From NCBI GenBank assembly GCA_027488495.1, contig JAIYBO010000188.1, positions 1 to 12,613 on the forward strand: a stretch of 12,613 nt of DNA, given 5' to 3'. The notes below the pieces were generated by a model. It was not told the origin of the DNA, ran no database searches, and saw nothing but the letters and a program-made list of their open reading frames with translations. The first letter of the stretch is position 1. Every line of letters starts with the position of its first letter. A program made the position numbers and the translations under genes. This DNA is from Bacteroidota bacterium. Its GTDB lineage: Bacteria > Bacteroidota > Bacteroidia > NS11-12g > UBA955. Positions 1-8,600 of the stretch are shown piece by piece.

Positions 1-1262
1 CAAGTAAGTGCGTTGTTATTTACTGTCGATGTAGTTGTACCACAGTTGGTATTACAAGGACTGTTGATCATAAAGTTGTTATGCACCCCCGCTGAATTAT
101 CAACCCCAATTGCCACCATCCCGCCTTTGGGCATGGCTGCAAAAGACCTCATAAATCCAGTTAAGGCATAGTTTGTATTCCCATTCGATAATATCTTCTG
201 GGTTTGGGTTGTTGCACCCGTTGCGGTATCAATTTGCACCAACAATTGTCGATTATTTGCAAACGTTTGATAGGTTGAACTCAACCACAACGAACCGCCC
301 TCCAAAACCAAATGATGTCCCGTTTCATTCACATTGTTGGCGCCAATGCTGCGCGTCCATTTACGGGTTCCGTTGGCGGTAAAAGCACACACCATAATTT
401 GGGCAGTAAGCACTGCGCCCGTTGTACCAACCGTATAAATAGTCCCCCCAGGGGCTACCAAAACATGGCCAAATTGATTGATCCCATTGCTGTTCCCCTT
501 CCACAAACTGCGCACTGTTCCGTCCGTTTTAACATACAGCGCAAATGGATATGTTTGAAGCGACCTCGCCCAACCCGTGATGACCCATTCACCGCCCACT
601 CTCGCAACACCCCATCCGTGATGTTCGTTATTTCCCATATCCACGTTTAACGTCCATTTGGTGGCACCGTTACTATCTAATTGCGCAGCAATCAAATTGC
701 GTTTGCCCGTCAATTGACTACCCGAACCAACCACGATGATTGTATTGGCATCGTAAACCAATACATGATTTAACACATCACCTTGACCATTTCTGCTCGA
801 ACTAGGCGTCTCCCTGGTCCATTTCAACTGACCACCCGGAGTAAAATAACTCACCGTACCCAAAGCCGCATTCACAGAACCCACTACGCTAGAACCCACA
901 ACCACTGCCCCACCCGATGGCGTTGTAGCCACATCATTCATGATTTCATTGGAACCCGTCCCCTTCACACCATAACGAATCGCCGCAACAATCTTCCCAG
1001 TATCATCGTATTTCATCAACCAGCCATCCCCATGATTCGCGCCATTCACAGTTCCATATCCGGCAACCCAAAAACCTTTACTCCGGTTGGTTACCGCCAT
1101 CGTATTCCATGAACTAAACTGTCGGGTACCAACCACTTTTTCTGTATTGGTAAAATATTGTCTTTTGATGTAAGGATAACAAATTTGAGCACCCAAAAAC
1201 GATGTACTAAAAAATACTATAATTATTACTAAATAATTTTTTAATTTTATGAGTTTTTTCAC
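1..1262 (-). CDS. Secreted repeat protein, likely seven-bladed beta-propeller (partial, C-terminus beyond window)
   Basis: An open minus-strand frame runs without a stop from a GTG at 1262 to the window edge, giving 420 residues of N-terminal sequence. Residues 1-25 form a signal peptide (Lys-rich start, hydrophobic run LVIIIVFFSTSFLG, likely cleavage after LGA), which supports the GTG start; the frame has no nearby ATG. The mature part repeats a unit of a short hydrophobic strand ending in G (WVAGYG, AVVVGS, IIVVGS, WVITGW, IYTVGT, LWLSST, MVAIGV), then a second strand and a turn such as DDTGK, TPGGQLKWT, DSNGATKWT, KTDGT, TANGTRKWT. I count about seven units, at residues 63-98, 118-150, 173-206, 224-255, 273-307, 323-357 and 380-402. 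This resembles delta-60/PQQ-like propeller repeats of exported Bacteroidota proteins. Cys-containing sequence after residue 402 may begin a new domain. A T9SS sorting domain is expected downstream but cannot be seen. No enzymatic motif was recognised. Confidence 0.75.
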   Translation of the reverse strand, partial: MKKLIKLKNYLVIIIVFFSTSFLGAQICYPYIKRQYFTNTEKVVGTRQFSSWNTMAVTNRSKGFWVAGYGTVNGANHGDGWLMKYDDTGKIVAAIRYGVKGTGSNEIMNDVATTPSGGAVVVGSSVVGSVNAALGTVSYFTPGGQLKWTRETPSSSRNGQGDVLNHVLVYDANTIIVVGSGSQLTGKRNLIAAQLDSNGATKWTLNVDMGNNEHHGWGVARVGGEWVITGWARSLQTYPFALYVKTDGTVRSLWKGNSNGINQFGHVLVAPGGTIYTVGTTGAVLTAQIMVCAFTANGTRKWTRSIGANNVNETGHHLVLEGGSLWLSSTYQTFANNRQLLVQIDTATGATTQTQKILSNGNTNYALTGFMRSFAAMPKGGMVAIGVDNSAGVHNNFMINSPCNTNCGTTTSTVNNNALT

Positions 1263-1276
1263 TGTGTAATCAATGT

Positions 1277-1309
1277 TTTGTATCAATAGACGACAAAAAT
1301 CTACATTTG
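1277..1309 (+). promoter_or_regulatory. Bacteroidota-type promoter upstream of gmk
   Basis: TTTG at 1277-1280 is followed after 21 bases by TACATTTG at 1302-1309, an exact match to the -7 element TAnnTTTG. The spacing is within the range known for the phylum's housekeeping promoters. Transcription would begin near 1314 and read into gmk-nadD. The site lies in the intergenic region shared with the divergent secreted-protein gene. Confidence 0.55.
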
Positions 1310-1313
1310 GTTT

Positions 1314-1467
1314 ACAATACCCAAAAAAGATTTGTCACATTTGGGGAAAACACAAAAAATTGCGCCCACCCCCAAAAGAATTTGAAAAAATCGCAAAGAA
1401 TGGCGGAATTTGGTGAATCTGCAGCAAAATACCGACCTTTACCACTTCAAAACAGTGCCGTAAGATA
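1314..1467 (+). other. Probable gmk 5' leader, no gene seen
   Basis: About 150 bases lie between the predicted transcription start and the TTG start of gmk. The stretch is A-rich with C runs (around 1364-1374). I see no convincing hairpin, riboswitch or small gene. The gmk frame is closed by a TGA at 1414-1416, so gmk cannot extend through it. In many Bacteroidota yicC precedes gmk; no trace of it is visible here. Confidence 0.3.
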
Positions 1468-2037
1468 TTGGAAAAACTCATCATCTTTTCAGCGCCCTCC
1501 GGATCGGGCAAAACAACCGTGGTGAAACACCTGCTAGAGGTGATGGATCAACAACTCGCATTCTCAGTGAGCGCAACCACACGCAGCCCAAGGCCAGGTG
1601 AACTGAACGGAAGAGAATACCACTTCCTACAACTCGATGATTTCAGAGAAAAAATCAAAGACGGTGCATTCCTCGAACACGAAGAAGTGTACGCCGGCAT
1701 CCTTTACGGCACCCTCTGGAGCGAAGTGAAAAAGATTTGGGCCGATGGCAAAGCCGTTGTTTTTGATGTAGATGTCAAAGGGGGCCTCAACCTCAAAAGA
1801 CAGTTTGGAGATCAAGCCCTCGCGGTATTTCTAAGACCACCCAGCGTTGATGTGCTCATGGAACGTCTCACCAAACGCAGCACGGAGGTTGAACACCAAC
1901 TCCAAGAACGCATCGCCAAAGCCAACTACGAACTGAGCTTCGAATCCCAATACGATACCGTGGTTGTGAACGACAAACTAGACGTTACCTTTGCCACCTG
2001 CGAAAAACTCGTGAGCGATTTTATTGCCAAAGATTAA
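1468..2037 (+). CDS. gmk: Guanylate kinase
   Basis: Cytosolic enzyme that phosphorylates GMP (and dGMP) to GDP with ATP, needed for nucleotide supply. At 189 residues it has the normal family length. The P-loop is at residues 10-17 (PSGSGKTT). The GMP-binding segment follows, with SATTRSPRPGE at 35-45 and NGREYHF at 48-53, then the FLEHEEVYAGILYGT region at 68-82 and the DVDVKGG strand at 100-106. The lid arginines are in the TKRSTE region (135-140) and the R148-containing QERIAKANYE segment. The start is TTG: the in-frame stop at 1414-1416 and the absence of any ATG between it and the P-loop leave no better choice, and the resulting N-terminus MEKLIIFSAPS fits the family. nadD follows after 38 bases on the same strand, so the two are probably cotranscribed. 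Confidence 0.96.
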   Translation: MEKLIIFSAPSGSGKTTVVKHLLEVMDQQLAFSVSATTRSPRPGELNGREYHFLQLDDFREKIKDGAFLEHEEVYAGILYGTLWSEVKKIWADGKAVVFDVDVKGGLNLKRQFGDQALAVFLRPPSVDVLMERLTKRSTEVEHQLQERIAKANYELSFESQYDTVVVNDKLDVTFATCEKLVSDFIAKD

Positions 2038-2075
2038 ATCCAAACCGATTTTCATTCGTTAGTTACCAAAACCCC

Positions 2076-2666
2076 ATGCGCATCGGACTCTATTTTGGAT
2101 CTTTTAACCCCATTCACGTGGGACACATCCAAGTAGCTCGTTACTTTAAAAACATCAACGCGTTCGATGTCATCTGGTTCGTCCCTTCACCACTCAACCC
2201 CCACAAATCAGAGGAAACATTGGTGCCAGCACCGCAACGACTTCAATGGGTGAAAACGGCCTTAATTTCCGAACCCGATTTTGAGTGCTCAGATGTGGAA
2301 TTTGGATTGGGCCTGCCCAGTTATACCTATCGCACGGTAGAACACCTACAAAACATCTACCCAACCTTTACATTTTCTATCATTATGGGTGCCGATAACC
2401 TACTGCACTTCCATAAATGGAACCAAGCCGAAGCACTCGCTCAACGCTGTCAACTCCACGTGTACGCCAGACCCGGTTACGAAAAACCCATCGGGGATAT
2501 CCCCTTCAATGCCATTTGGCACGATGCCCCCTTGCTTCACATTTCAGCCACGGAAATCCGAGACCGATTGGCACAAAACCTACCCATCGATTCTTTGGTC
2601 CCCGCCGCCATCCTGATCGAAGTCGAGACTTTTTTTCAGCACTTTCTCGCGGACCAACACCAATAA
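2076..2666 (+). CDS. nadD: Nicotinate-nucleotide adenylyltransferase
   Basis: Transfers AMP from ATP to nicotinate mononucleotide, giving deamido-NAD in NAD biosynthesis; a cytosolic enzyme. The 196 residues match the family length. The nucleotidyltransferase signature GSFNPIHVGH is at residues 8-17, with the (H/T)xGH motif at 14-17. The substrate-binding stretch PLNPHK is at 39-44, MGADNLLHFHKW at 104-115, and the second ATP motif ISATEIR at 156-162. The ATG at 2076 gives a family-typical N-terminus (MRIGLYFGSFNP). Downstream of gmk in the same orientation, an arrangement common in Bacteroidota. The last 87 bases overlap the 3' end of the convergent symporter gene, so residues 169-196 are encoded opposite that protein's C-terminal tail. 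Confidence 0.96.
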   Translation: MRIGLYFGSFNPIHVGHIQVARYFKNINAFDVIWFVPSPLNPHKSEETLVPAPQRLQWVKTALISEPDFECSDVEFGLGLPSYTYRTVEHLQNIYPTFTFSIIMGADNLLHFHKWNQAEALAQRCQLHVYARPGYEKPIGDIPFNAIWHDAPLLHISATEIRDRLAQNLPIDSLVPAAILIEVETFFQHFLADQHQ

Positions 2667-3533
2667 ATACCCCACAGCAAACGTCACGAAGAACGAATAC
2701 AACGCATACACCAATGCGGGTTTTTCCATCGCGGGCATCTGCAACTTCTCCCCAGCTATCAACAACGCCAATGCGGTATTGTGCAAACCCACCTCAATGG
2801 CAATCGTAATCCGATTTCTATAACTCAAACGGAACGGAATTCCCACGGCGAAGCCCAACAACATCGACATTACATTCAACCCTATTACATAAGGCGTGAG
2901 CGCCAATACATCCGCGGGTTGCATGTCCGTGCCCCCGTGATCTTGACCAGCCAAAAATTTAAAGCCAAACACGGTCAACAAAAGCAACGGCAACACAATG
3001 TTTACCCACTTGCTCACATTCACCACCCTCAAACCCAATCGCAATCGAACCCACATCCCCAAAATCGCAGGGATGATCGTAACCACGAAAATTTCAAACA
3101 ACGTAGTCCAAAAAGGCAAATAAACCGCAGTCTCTCCGTCGCCCGCCAAAAAATATGTGAGAAACAAATTCACCACCAAGGGAATCGAAATCAACGACAG
3201 CAAAGCATTGGTTACCGTTAATGAAACAGCCAACGCCACATTCCCTCTCACAAAATAACTCACCAAATTGGATGTGATACCGCCCGGACAAACACTCAAA
3301 ATCATGATACCCACTTTCCACTCCGGCATTAAATTGGATTGCATCACCAATGCGCCCGCAATCAGAGGCAAAATCACCATTTGCGCCAACAATCCAATGG
3401 CCAGCGATTTGGGCTGATCAAACAATGCCTGAAAATCTTCTCGCTTCAAAGACAGCCCCAAACCAAACATGATCAATGCCAATACAACATTGAGCAGTTC
3501 ATTGATATTAATGGAGACCAGAAGTAGTTGCAT
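2580..3533 (-). CDS. BASS-family (bile acid:sodium symporter-like) transporter
   Basis: Inner-membrane carrier of the bile acid:sodium symporter superfamily, 317 residues. Hydrophobic segments occur at about residues 12-27, 43-63, 74-88, 98-124, 143-161, 175-194, 211-233, 245-260 and 273-294, fitting the nine to ten helices of the fold. Two family signatures are present: CPGGITSNLVSYF at 82-94 followed by GNVALAVSLT at 97-106, and EVGLHNTALALLIA at 247-260, both part of the discontinuous helices that bind sodium in characterised members. The substrate cannot be told from sequence; organic anions, pyruvate-like keto acids and sulfur compounds are all known for relatives. The ATG at 3533 overlaps the end of the upstream LysE gene by 26 bases, suggesting translational coupling. 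The 3' end overlaps nadD by 87 bases; the overlapped part encodes the end of the last helix and a polar Asp/Gly-rich tail. Confidence 0.9.
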   Translation of the reverse strand: MQLLLVSININELLNVVLALIMFGLGLSLKREDFQALFDQPKSLAIGLLAQMVILPLIAGALVMQSNLMPEWKVGIMILSVCPGGITSNLVSYFVRGNVALAVSLTVTNALLSLISIPLVVNLFLTYFLAGDGETAVYLPFWTTLFEIFVVTIIPAILGMWVRLRLGLRVVNVSKWVNIVLPLLLLTVFGFKFLAGQDHGGTDMQPADVLALTPYVIGLNVMSMLLGFAVGIPFRLSYRNRITIAIEVGLHNTALALLIAGEKLQMPAMEKPALVYALYSFFVTFAVGYLLVLVREKVLKKSLDFDQDGGGDQRIDG

Positions 3534-4170
3534 ACCAAGCGCTCAACAAGACTACAAAATGATAGGCAAAATACAAACCGATGGCCATCAAAATGAATCC
3601 AAAATATCGATTTACGAGCGAATACACACCGTTACTCAATTTCTTTCCGATGTAATCACTCAAATACACCTTCCCCAAATCCAATGCCAGCAACGTCACC
3701 AAAATCGAGATCAATTCAATCAAAATCATCGTTTTACCTGGCTCAGTGTGCGTTGAATGCCCTACACTCAAAGTCGCAATCACACTCACCCAAAGCAGCA
3801 TCACAAACGGATTGATGATATTCAAAAAGAAACCCCTGTAAACCGATGCCGACGCGCTCACCTTAATTTCGGGCAAGGCATGATTCTTACCAAATGCCGA
3901 TTTCACACCCAAAAACAAGATGGCCACCGCCGCCGCACCCGTAAAAACAACCTGGAAATTGGGCGCAGTAAAAAAGCCACTCAACCCGTAAAAACAAAGC
4001 AACGCCACAAACATCTCACTCAAGAAAATGCCTAAGGCTACCTGCATCCCCTGCTTCTTGCCACCTTGAATGCCCGTATGAATCAATGTAAAAAAAGATG
4101 GACCAAAACTCAACAAGCCTATCAAAAAGCCATACCAAACGCCCTTCCCTATAGATAACAACAATTCCAA
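3508..4170 (-). CDS. LysE/RhtB-family exporter
   Basis: Predicted inner-membrane exporter of amino acids or related small metabolites, 220 residues with about six hydrophobic segments (roughly 10-30, 43-62, 72-90, 113-133, 146-165, 189-210). The family's first-helix signature is seen as SFGPSFFTLIHTGIQGGKKQGMQVALG at 21-47 (the usual 'GP...G...G...G'), and the second-half signature as GFFLNIINPFVMLLW at 113-127. No ATG exists near the start: the frame is closed by a stop at 4186-4188, and TTG at 4170 is the first reasonable codon, with two further TTGs just behind it. It is the third gene of the minus-strand operon, 53 bases after the phosphatase gene, and overlaps the symporter start by 26 bases. 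Substrate unknown. Confidence 0.85.
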   Translation of the reverse strand: MELLLSIGKGVWYGFLIGLLSFGPSFFTLIHTGIQGGKKQGMQVALGIFLSEMFVALLCFYGLSGFFTAPNFQVVFTGAAAVAILFLGVKSAFGKNHALPEIKVSASASVYRGFFLNIINPFVMLLWVSVIATLSVGHSTHTEPGKTMILIELISILVTLLALDLGKVYLSDYIGKKLSNGVYSLVNRYFGFILMAIGLYFAYHFVVLLSAWYATTSGLH

Positions 4171-4223
4171 TTCGCTGCCCGCAAATTAGCCCCGATTTCG
4201 GGCGATACCAAACCAAGTTTACC

Positions 4224-5039
4224 CTAGGCCAATTTATCAGACACCCGCCGCAAAAACTCGCGCGACAAAGACGGATGCGATGCCACGATTTCTCGCTGAA
4301 ACAATACTTGCTGTCCACCCGAAAAATTCGATACAAACCCACCTGCCTCCTCCACAATCAATGCGCCCGCTGCCACATCCCATGGCGCCAAACCCATTTC
4401 GTAAAACGCATCAAACCTACCCGCTGCCGTATAAGCCAAATCAATCGCCGCCGATCCCATCCTGCGCAAACCATGCGTTCCGCGCATCAAATCGGACAGC
4501 AACTCAAGATAGGGCGACATCTTTTCGAAATCATAATAAGGGAAACCCGTGGCGATGAGCGATTGCGACAATGCCACCTCGCCCTCCAACTTCAAGGTTC
4601 TTCCATTCAAATGCGCACCGCCACCCCGCACCGCGGTAAAGGTTTCACCCATGGCCGGCGCATGAACCACCCCCAACTGCGTATCGCCCGAATCCCACAG
4701 GGCAACACTCACCGCAAAAACAGGCAACCCATGCAAAAAATTGGTGGTACCATCCAAAGGATCAATGATCCAAGTGGGCTCATCGGTCAATACGGAATCT
4801 GGATTGAACTCCTCGCCAATGAAACAAGACCCCGGTAAAATGGCTGTTAATCCATCCATCAACCGCTGCTCCGATTCCTTGTCAACAAAACTCACCAACT
4901 GATTGAGACCCTTATCGGCAATGTCCTGCGACTTCACCGTTTGCCAATGCTGCATCTGAAATGCACCCACCTCTTTACAGAGCGATTCTACCTCACCCAA
5001 CCATTCAGTGAGCTGTAACAAACCCAAAGCGCTGGTCAT
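4224..5039 (-). CDS. Inositol monophosphatase-family phosphatase
   Basis: Magnesium-dependent, lithium-sensitive-type phosphomonoesterase, 271 residues, cytosolic. The metal-binding acidic pair is E76-E77 (FIGEEF), followed by the hallmark DPLDGTTNF at residues 93-101, whose aspartates and threonine bind metals and the nucleophilic water. The SuhB-like GSAAIDLAYTAAGR segment is at 195-208 and the C-terminal signature APWDVAAGALIVEEAGG at 218-234, with the last metal ligand D221. All catalytic residues are present, so it should be active. Candidate substrates are inositol-1-phosphate, histidinol phosphate or 3'-phosphoadenosine-5'-phosphate; I see no feature that separates these. The start codon is only 3 bases after the stop of the bacilliredoxin gene, so the two are certainly in one operon. 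Confidence 0.93.
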   Translation of the reverse strand: MTSALGLLQLTEWLGEVESLCKEVGAFQMQHWQTVKSQDIADKGLNQLVSFVDKESEQRLMDGLTAILPGSCFIGEEFNPDSVLTDEPTWIIDPLDGTTNFLHGLPVFAVSVALWDSGDTQLGVVHAPAMGETFTAVRGGGAHLNGRTLKLEGEVALSQSLIATGFPYYDFEKMSPYLELLSDLMRGTHGLRRMGSAAIDLAYTAAGRFDAFYEMGLAPWDVAAGALIVEEAGGFVSNFSGGQQVLFQREIVASHPSLSREFLRRVSDKLA

Positions 5040-5042
5040 CCA

Positions 5043-5459
5043 TTAACAATGTTCGGCAAACGCACCCTTGAGGTTATCGGCAACCATATCGGCCGTTCTA
5101 CCCTCAATCATGTGACGCTCAACCATATGAACCACTTCGCCACCTTTGAACAAAGCCACAGCAGGCGAAGATGGAGGATAAGGCAACATGTACTCACGAA
5201 TTTTCGCCACAGCATCCACGTCCTGACCGGCGAATACCGTAACCATCTTGGCCGGTTTTTTATCGCCCGTTAATGATTTCAATACCCCAGGTCTAGCAGA
5301 ACCCGCTGCGCAACCGCATACAGAATTCACCATCACCAAGGTAGTATCGTTGTTGCCCTCCATGAAAGCAACCACATCGTCAGCCGATTTCAATTCAGTA
5401 AAACCTCCGTTTGTTAATTCAGCACGCATGGGTGCTACAAGCATTTCTGGGTATGGCAT
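5043..5459 (-). CDS. BrxA/BrxB-family bacilliredoxin
   Basis: Small thioredoxin-fold protein of 138 residues that in characterised relatives removes bacillithiol from oxidised protein cysteines. The N-terminus MPYPEMLVAPMRAELT is typical of the family, and so marks the ATG at 5459 as the start; the frame is open for 34 more codons upstream, but that extension is unlike the family. The active site is C48-G49-C50 (VNSVCGCAAG), the atypical CGC motif of bacilliredoxins. The cis-proline loop PSSPAVALFKGG is at 96-107. A C-terminal cysteine (C138) is also present. First gene of the minus-strand operon, directly followed by the phosphatase. Its presence suggests the cell makes bacillithiol or a similar low-molecular-weight thiol; that part is inference. 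Confidence 0.93.
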   Translation of the reverse strand: MPYPEMLVAPMRAELTNGGFTELKSADDVVAFMEGNNDTTLVMVNSVCGCAAGSARPGVLKSLTGDKKPAKMVTVFAGQDVDAVAKIREYMLPYPPSSPAVALFKGGEVVHMVERHMIEGRTADMVADNLKGAFAEHC

Positions 5460-5482
5460 AATTGTATGTTTTAATATTTTTA

Positions 5483-5509
5483 CAAAGATACAAAATTCAC
5501 TGTGTGCAA
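5483..5509 (-). promoter_or_regulatory. Probable promoter of the bacilliredoxin operon
   Basis: On the minus strand TATCTTTG (5490-5483) is an exact match to the -7 element TAnnTTTG. A TTG (5509-5507) lies 16 bases upstream, one base short of the usual range. The -7 element ends 23 bases before the ATG at 5459. It also supports the chosen start, because the longer open frame would begin upstream of this promoter. Confidence 0.5.
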
Positions 5510-5536
5510 CCATTCTCGTTTGCAGCGTCTTACTTT

Positions 5537-5544
5537 TAACTTTG
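5537..5544 (+). promoter_or_regulatory. -7 element for the large secreted-protein gene
   Basis: TAACTTTG is an exact TAnnTTTG match on the plus strand. The nearest upstream TTTG (5519-5522) is only 14 bases away, shorter than usual, so the -33 element is uncertain. Transcription would begin around 5550, leaving a leader of about 90 bases before the ATG at 5639. Confidence 0.4.
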
Positions 5545-5638
5545 CGATGCAAATCATCCAAAATTGCATTGCCATTTGTTTAAATTCGAAGACAACAAAA
5601 CAACTAAAAAAATTGTCAGTAAACTGATTTTCAATATC

Positions 5639-8600
5639 ATGCCAAAAAAACACTCAAAATTCAAAGCTCAAATATTTGCCCTCATTGCGGCATTTACTTT
5701 ATTTTTCACCCCCGCCATCGCATCTCATTACACAGTTGGTGGTGAATTGTGGGCATCATCCATTGGTAACAACAAGTATGAACTCACCCACAAAATATAC
5801 AAATATTGCAATAGCATAAAACCCTTCGATTCTGTTTACATCGATGCCTATGCGGGAAATAACGCAGCATGTGGCACCGTAAATCTCAAAGCCGGTATCG
5901 TCTCCAGCCGCTTTATTGGCACAAAATGCTCCACATCCACAGATTGCGCCGCTGGGGTTCCTCTCAACGAAGTCATCTACAAGTGCACTGTTGACTTGAG
6001 CAGCCCAGCATTCTCCAAATTGCTTACCGGTACATCTTGTAAAACGCTCACATTCTGCGCCTACGGATATTGGATGTGGAACAACAGCACGTGCAAAGAC
6101 AAAGACGCATTTTTCACAGCAACGCTCTACCTAAACAATTTGGCCAATTGCAACTCAACCACAAACAAAGCACCCACCATGATGTTTGACCCCGTGCGAA
6201 ACTTTCAAATCGATCGATCCGTGGTATTTTCACAAGCATTGTCCGATACCTCCGAAAAAGATATTTTAAGATTTCAACTAGCCCCATCCTACATTTCATA
6301 CCCCTACAACAACAAAACTTGCTCAAATACGCCCACCGGTGATTACAATCACCCTTTCACACCCACGTGCGTGGGCAGCACAACCTGTGCACCCAACACC
6401 AAAACCAATCCCGTGCGTGGCACCTATTTCGATAGCATGGATGGCACACTCATCTTCTGTCCAACCGTGGCCAGCGAAATCGGCATCATTGGCACCAGAG
6501 TTTACGAATACCGCATCAACAAAAACGGTGTTTACACCCTCATCGCCATGCATACCAGAGAAATTGGTGGCTTCGTCATCGATTTAAAAGGGAAAAACGA
6601 AACACCCCGATTGCTGACTTCAAATGGCCTGATTAAAATCTGCGTTGGAAATAGCGTAAAACAAAAATTCTGTGACTTCGACGATATCGGAGCTTCCCTG
6701 CAAACAAGCCTCGACAGCCTTGTCTATATCATCCCACCCAATTTTCGTGGAGCTAGCATCAAACCATACATGTCGGCCAAAAACAAAATTGCCTTTGAAT
6801 TTAATTGGAAACCCACGCTCAACGACACTTTTGCCAATGGCTACATGTTTCCAATAAAAGTGATAGACCAAAACTGCAACCCCCCGATGGCATCCACGTT
6901 TAACCTCACAGTGAAGGTATACCCCACGCCCTCGGGCAGCCCAGAAGTTGCTTATAAAGGCTGTAACAAACTCGCCATCAATGTAAAAAATTTCACCGGT
7001 GGTACTACCAAAAAAGTGAGTTGGCAAGTGGTTGATTCATTAGGAAAAACTTTAGGAACAAGCAACAAAGTCACAGACAGCTTGCGATTGAACGGTACAG
7101 GGAAATACAAAGTACTCGCTTTGCTCTCCAACGAAGGCGGTTGCTTCAAATACTGGGACACCACCATTCAAATCATTGATACAGTCATCAATTTCACCCT
7201 CGGAAACAACAGCCCCGTCGCTGATACTTTAAACTGTCCAAATGGCACACTTATTATTGAACCTAGTAACATCAAAACCCGAAAAGGCGCATTGCAATTT
7301 CAATGGTTTGGACTACCGCAGAATTTGGCCTACTCAGGTACCGACCCCCGCAATATCGCGCTATCTTCATTATCAAAAATTGGCAACAGCAAAACCATCT
7401 CTTTTGGCGCTAAAACAGACACTTCAGCATTGCTGCAAATAACCGATGCCAAAGGTTGTACCGATATACAACAAATCAACATCCACCAAGTATTCAGCGA
7501 CCCCGTTGAATGGAAAAAATCCCCCCTCGCACCCATCTGTGCTTCCGACCCCCCATTGAAATTGATAGATCCGGTCAGCAAAGACATGATCGATGGCGGC
7601 CCCAAAACACAAATCCGTTGCTTGAACGGCAAATACCTCGATAGCCTAGGCCCCAATTATTACAAACTCCGCGCGCCATCGGCTGTAAAAGGATTAGACA
7701 ACATCACCCTAACATTGGTAGCCACTTTCGACACCTTGGGTTGTTTGAGTCACGACACCAATACCATCGATGTGATCTACAGGCCACAGTTCGAATTGTT
7801 CTCTACCAAAAACATTTGTAGTGGCGATTCATCTTTCTTCCCTGAAGATGCAGTTGAAAAACCCGCCAAAAACGCCTTTCCATACGAATGGAAAATCATT
7901 GGCATGCCCAACAAATCCATCGCCCAATTGATGACCCTCACCGTGAACGGAAAAACGGGCACACACCTAGTCACACACCTCGATTCCATCGCCTTGGGCA
8001 CCTACAAACTGCAAGCCTGCACCACCGATTCAACCTTGGGATGCCGCGCCTGCGATACCACCTCCATCGTTTCAACACCCCAAATCAGATTCCAATACAC
8101 CGGAGATACCTTGTTTTGTCCGAACGACGCCCCCATCAGATTGCGCGAATTCTTGAAAATATCAACCGGAGAATCCAGCGACACCACCTATGCCGTTTCC
8201 CTTGCATCCGTAAATGGGAACATAAACCCAACGGCCACGGAACAAAAAATCTTTGATAAAAGCACCTCAACCTTCAATCCCCGGGCCGCAGTGGGCAAGG
8301 CCATCATTCGCATAGAATCATCCAAATACTGCTACGCCGATGGGCAAATTGCGATGCGCATTCAAGATACGCTGCCAATCAATTTCACGGTGAGCCCCGA
8401 TACCGCCATTCGATTGCCAAAAACATCTTTCACTTTTACAGCAACAACCAACTCCCCAAAAGTTTGGTGGCATTTTGGCACTGCAAACCCCGCCGATACA
8501 TCTAAACTCAACCCCATCACCTGGGCCTACGACAACAAAATCGCTTCCTACCGAGTGGTTGCCAGAAGCTTCAATGCCAATGGATGCTATGGAGAAAGTG

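Noticed and set aside
312..1112. Plus-strand open frames at 312-650 and 783-1112
   Set aside because: They lie opposite the minus-strand propeller gene, whose frame gives a signal peptide and regular repeats; the plus frames give His/Thr/Arg-rich sequence with no domain pattern.
1294..1325. Minus-strand promoter for the propeller gene (TTTG, 18 bases, TAGATTTTTG)
   Set aside because: The -7 element does not match TAnnTTTG because of extra T residues; the opposite-strand promoter in the same region is much better.
4191..4202. CCCG-ATTT-CGGG hairpin between the phosphatase and LysE genes
   Set aside because: Only a 4-bp stem and no T tract; too weak to call a terminator within an operon.
4016..4838. 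Open frames across the phosphatase and the start of the LysE gene on both strands
   Set aside because: The phosphatase frame carries every IMPase motif; the other frames give low-complexity Arg/His/Pro-rich sequence typical of shadows.
5460..5561. N-terminal extension of the bacilliredoxin to 5561
   Set aside because: The extra 34 residues do not resemble the family, and the extension would overlap and precede the exact -7 element at 5483-5490.
5564..5638. Upstream TTG start for the large secreted protein
   Set aside because: It would place 25 polar residues before a good signal peptide; the ATG at 5639 begins with the expected basic segment.
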